7,793 bases of DNA, taken from positions 1 through 7,793 of the forward strand of contig SLGL01000046.1 in assembly GCA_007123785.1 (NCBI GenBank), in the 5' to 3' direction. The notes under the pieces are model-generated. The model was not told where the DNA came from and did not search any database. It saw only the letters and a program-made list of their open reading frames with translations. Source of the stretch: Balneolaceae bacterium. Lineage in GTDB: Bacteria; Bacteroidota; Rhodothermia; Balneolales; Balneolaceae. Made by a program: the position numbers and the translations under genes. This document shows, piece after piece, positions 6,165 to 7,793 of this stretch (its first letter is position 1; each line of letters begins with the position of its first letter).

Positions 6165-7708
6165 TCGGAATCGAAAATATCGTCTGCGTCGGGGTCACCC
6201 TCGTCAATTTCAATCACATTTATCGTGAAATTCTGCGATGCGGCAGCTCCGTATTGATCAGTTGCAATCACCTGAAATTTGTGCTCACCCACCTGACGGA
6301 CATTGGGTGTCCATACAAAAAGCCCGGTTTGCTCACTAATTTCTGCACCATTGGGTATATCTACACCCAGGTAGCGGATCAGTTCCTGGTCTCGCCCGTC
6401 TGGATCTGTGGCGGTGATCTCAAGTTCAAATTCTTCGCCCACAGCAACGGTAACAGGGCGAGAGGGTGTAAACCGTGGTGGTGCATTAAAGGACCTCAGG
6501 TCAATTGTGAAAGATGTATTATCCGATTCTCCTGCCGCTGTAGTTGCAGTTATGGTGACCGGGTGGCGGCCGGTTTGATTAGCAGAGGGCTGCCAGAAAA
6601 ACGTCTTTCCGCGAATGCGTGCATTATCGAAAGGTGCGTTATAACTAAATGATATCTGGCTGAGTTCAACATCTCCGTTGAACTCGAGAGGTAAAATGAG
6701 TGGCCGTCCGGCTGGCAAAACCACATCAGAGATGGATCGCAGTGAAAATCGGCCGGATTCACCTGATGCCGCGGAAGTGTCATCATCCCGGGCAATCACC
6801 GGTGCAATTGAATTATATTCAGAGACCCAAAGTTCGCCTTCAGAAATGCTAAAGAAGTTGCCAGCCTCCGATTCTGATTTCCACAATTCAAGATCGCTGT
6901 TCATGGAGCCGGTCCAGAGCTCAGCATCATTGGTACGGACAAACAATTTATCGTTCCAGATGTTCAGCCGTTCCACTGATCCGGAAACCCGTGCTACTGT
7001 GCGCGTATTACCATCAGAATTGATCAGAAAAACAGTGCCGTTACTGTCGGTGCCAATCAGCTCGTTACCTGCGAGGAATAGGCGATCAAGTGAGCGGTCT
7101 ATATTTACCTGTTCCCGCCTCTCTGCGGAATCATCATCTACCTCATAGATGGAAATTTGTCTGTCATTTTTTAGCACATAGAGAGTTTGTTGATGGTCGC
7201 TGGCCAGGTCAATCACATTAGCTTCATCACTTAAAAATGTAACCTCAGAATCGACACTTTCGGGCGTTTCAAGGCTTAACTTACCGAGTCCATTCTGTCC
7301 CATCGCAATAAATAACTGCAGGCCGATTCGCTTAACGGACCTTGGCTGCGCTGGAAGAACTGTGGATGAATAAACCCCCAAAACCGAAGTTGGTTCAATA
7401 ACAGTGAGACGGCGGTTATTACCGAAAAGATAGGCAAACCGAATGTCGCTTTCGAGTATGTGCCCCCGCTCCTGCATACCGGTGGAGGAGTAGAGCCATT
7501 GCAGCGAATCACTGTAAGCGCGAAACACAACAAGACCTTCAGTATCTGAAAGTGCATAAAGATGGGTTTCGGTGCTGTTTATATTTTTGATATTGGGAAT
7601 TTCGATCTGACGGCTGAGGTCTTTGAGCAACTGTGCATCTGCCGAGGACAGTGAGCCGATGAAAAACAGAAAAGCAAAAAGCAGAATTTTGTTAATTTTT
7701 TCGGTCAT
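6161..7708 (-). CDS. Secreted protein with propeller-like region and two Ig/cadherin-like domains
   Basis: A protein of 515 residues from the ATG at 7708. I prefer this start because residues from it form a clean signal peptide (MTEKINK, a hydrophobic run, then SSADA before Gln) and it lies 5 nt after the upstream stop; an in-frame GTG at 7723 would add five residues and overlap that gene. Numbered from the ATG, residues about 35-305 show repeated short beta-strand units (LYALS, LFIAMG, LYVLKND, LFVRTND, LWVSEY), suggesting a beta-propeller-like fold. Two Ig-like domains of the He_PIG/dystroglycan-cadherin type follow, about 325-403 and 408-500. Both have a '.F.W.P' turn, and the second has ATDPDGRD and TGLFVWTP. 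The tail is acidic. Export across the inner membrane is likely; final location and function are unknown. There is no C-terminal sorting signal in view. It is coupled to mutY by an ATGA overlap without an obvious functional link. Confidence 0.85.
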   Translation of the reverse strand: MTEKINKILLFAFLFFIGSLSSADAQLLKDLSRQIEIPNIKNINSTETHLYALSDTEGLVVFRAYSDSLQWLYSSTGMQERGHILESDIRFAYLFGNNRRLTVIEPTSVLGVYSSTVLPAQPRSVKRIGLQLFIAMGQNGLGKLSLETPESVDSEVTFLSDEANVIDLASDHQQTLYVLKNDRQISIYEVDDDSAERREQVNIDRSLDRLFLAGNELIGTDSNGTVFLINSDGNTRTVARVSGSVERLNIWNDKLFVRTNDAELWTGSMNSDLELWKSESEAGNFFSISEGELWVSEYNSIAPVIARDDDTSAASGESGRFSLRSISDVVLPAGRPLILPLEFNGDVELSQISFSYNAPFDNARIRGKTFFWQPSANQTGRHPVTITATTAAGESDNTSFTIDLRSFNAPPRFTPSRPVTVAVGEEFELEITATDPDGRDQELIRYLGVDIPNGAEISEQTGLFVWTPNVRQVGEHKFQVIATDQYGAAASQNFTINVIEIDEGDPDADDIFDSE

Positions 7709-7713
7709 AAATT

Positions 7714-7793
7714 TCAGAGCCACTTGTGTTGTTTATACCATCTGAGAGTTCTGGAAATACCCTCTTCAAGAGAGTATTCGGGTTGATAGTGCA
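7714..7793 (-). CDS. C-terminal end of an NAD-dependent epimerase/dehydratase (partial)
   Basis: Only the last 25 codons and the TGA at 7716-7714 are in the window; the rest lies beyond the right edge. The visible residues, YQPEYSLEEGISRTLRWY and then KQHKWL, match the usual C-terminus of extended short-chain dehydrogenase sugar-nucleotide epimerases, where the pattern is '.Y.P..SLEEGI..T..WY'. This suggests a UDP- or GDP-sugar epimerase or reductase, used in surface polysaccharide or nucleotide-sugar synthesis. The exact substrate cannot be told from this fragment. Its stop lies 5 nt before the ATG of the secreted-protein gene, so it is the most upstream visible member of the same transcription unit. 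Confidence 0.75.
   Translation of the reverse strand, partial: HYQPEYSLEEGISRTLRWYKQHKWL

Noticed and set aside
7709..7723. GTG at 7723 as start of the secreted-protein gene
   Set aside because: It would overlap the epimerase gene and put five residues before a well-formed signal peptide. The ATG at 7708, 5 nt after the epimerase stop, is the better start.
1..7793. CRISPR array, insertion sequence, tRNA, rRNA, phage or defence-system genes
   Set aside because: I looked for regularly spaced direct repeats, transposase motifs and RNA gene signatures and saw none. The window reads as ordinary chromosomal sequence apart from the points listed.

Overview
All recognisable genes in this 7.8 kb window lie on the minus strand, so transcription runs from the right edge to the left. 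The window looks chromosomal. Moderate GC, very AT-rich spacers, almost no Shine-Dalgarno sequences before the starts, type IV pilus-type ATPases and Ig-like domains of the '.TG.F.WTP' type fit the Bacteroidota/Rhodothermota/Balneolota neighbourhood, with Balneolota my best guess. This placement is inferred from gene style; no marker gene proves it.

Right block (4231-7793) is a tightly packed four-gene transcription unit. In order of transcription it holds the last 25 codons of a probable NAD-dependent sugar-nucleotide epimerase, a secreted protein with a propeller-like N-terminal part and two Ig/cadherin-like domains, the adenine DNA glycosylase MutY with a C-terminal Nudix domain, and a TIGR02757/DUF2400 protein. 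The junctions are a 5-nt gap and two 4-nt ATGA overlaps, so translational coupling is likely. A 465-bp spacer with two terminator-like stem-loops follows.

Central gene (1978-3765) is a full-length GspE/PilB-family assembly ATPase with an N-terminal MshEN domain, all the ATPase boxes and a four-cysteine zinc site. A 644-bp AT-rich spacer rich in inverted repeats separates it from the next unit.

Left block (1-1333) pairs a small stand-alone cyclic-nucleotide-binding-fold protein with a divergent PilT-like ATPase that runs off the left edge. They are in the same reading frame with only TAA and two codons between them. Together with the GspE/PilB gene this looks like extension and retraction motors of a type IV pilus-like system, with possible nucleotide second-messenger input on both sides: an MshEN domain on the extension ATPase and a CNB-fold partner for the PilT-like ATPase.

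The least ordinary signals are the CNB/PilT in-frame split, the altered Asp box of the PilT-like ATPase, the HhH-glycosylase-like motif in the DUF2400 protein coupled to mutY, and the cluster of inverted repeats at 1554-1694.
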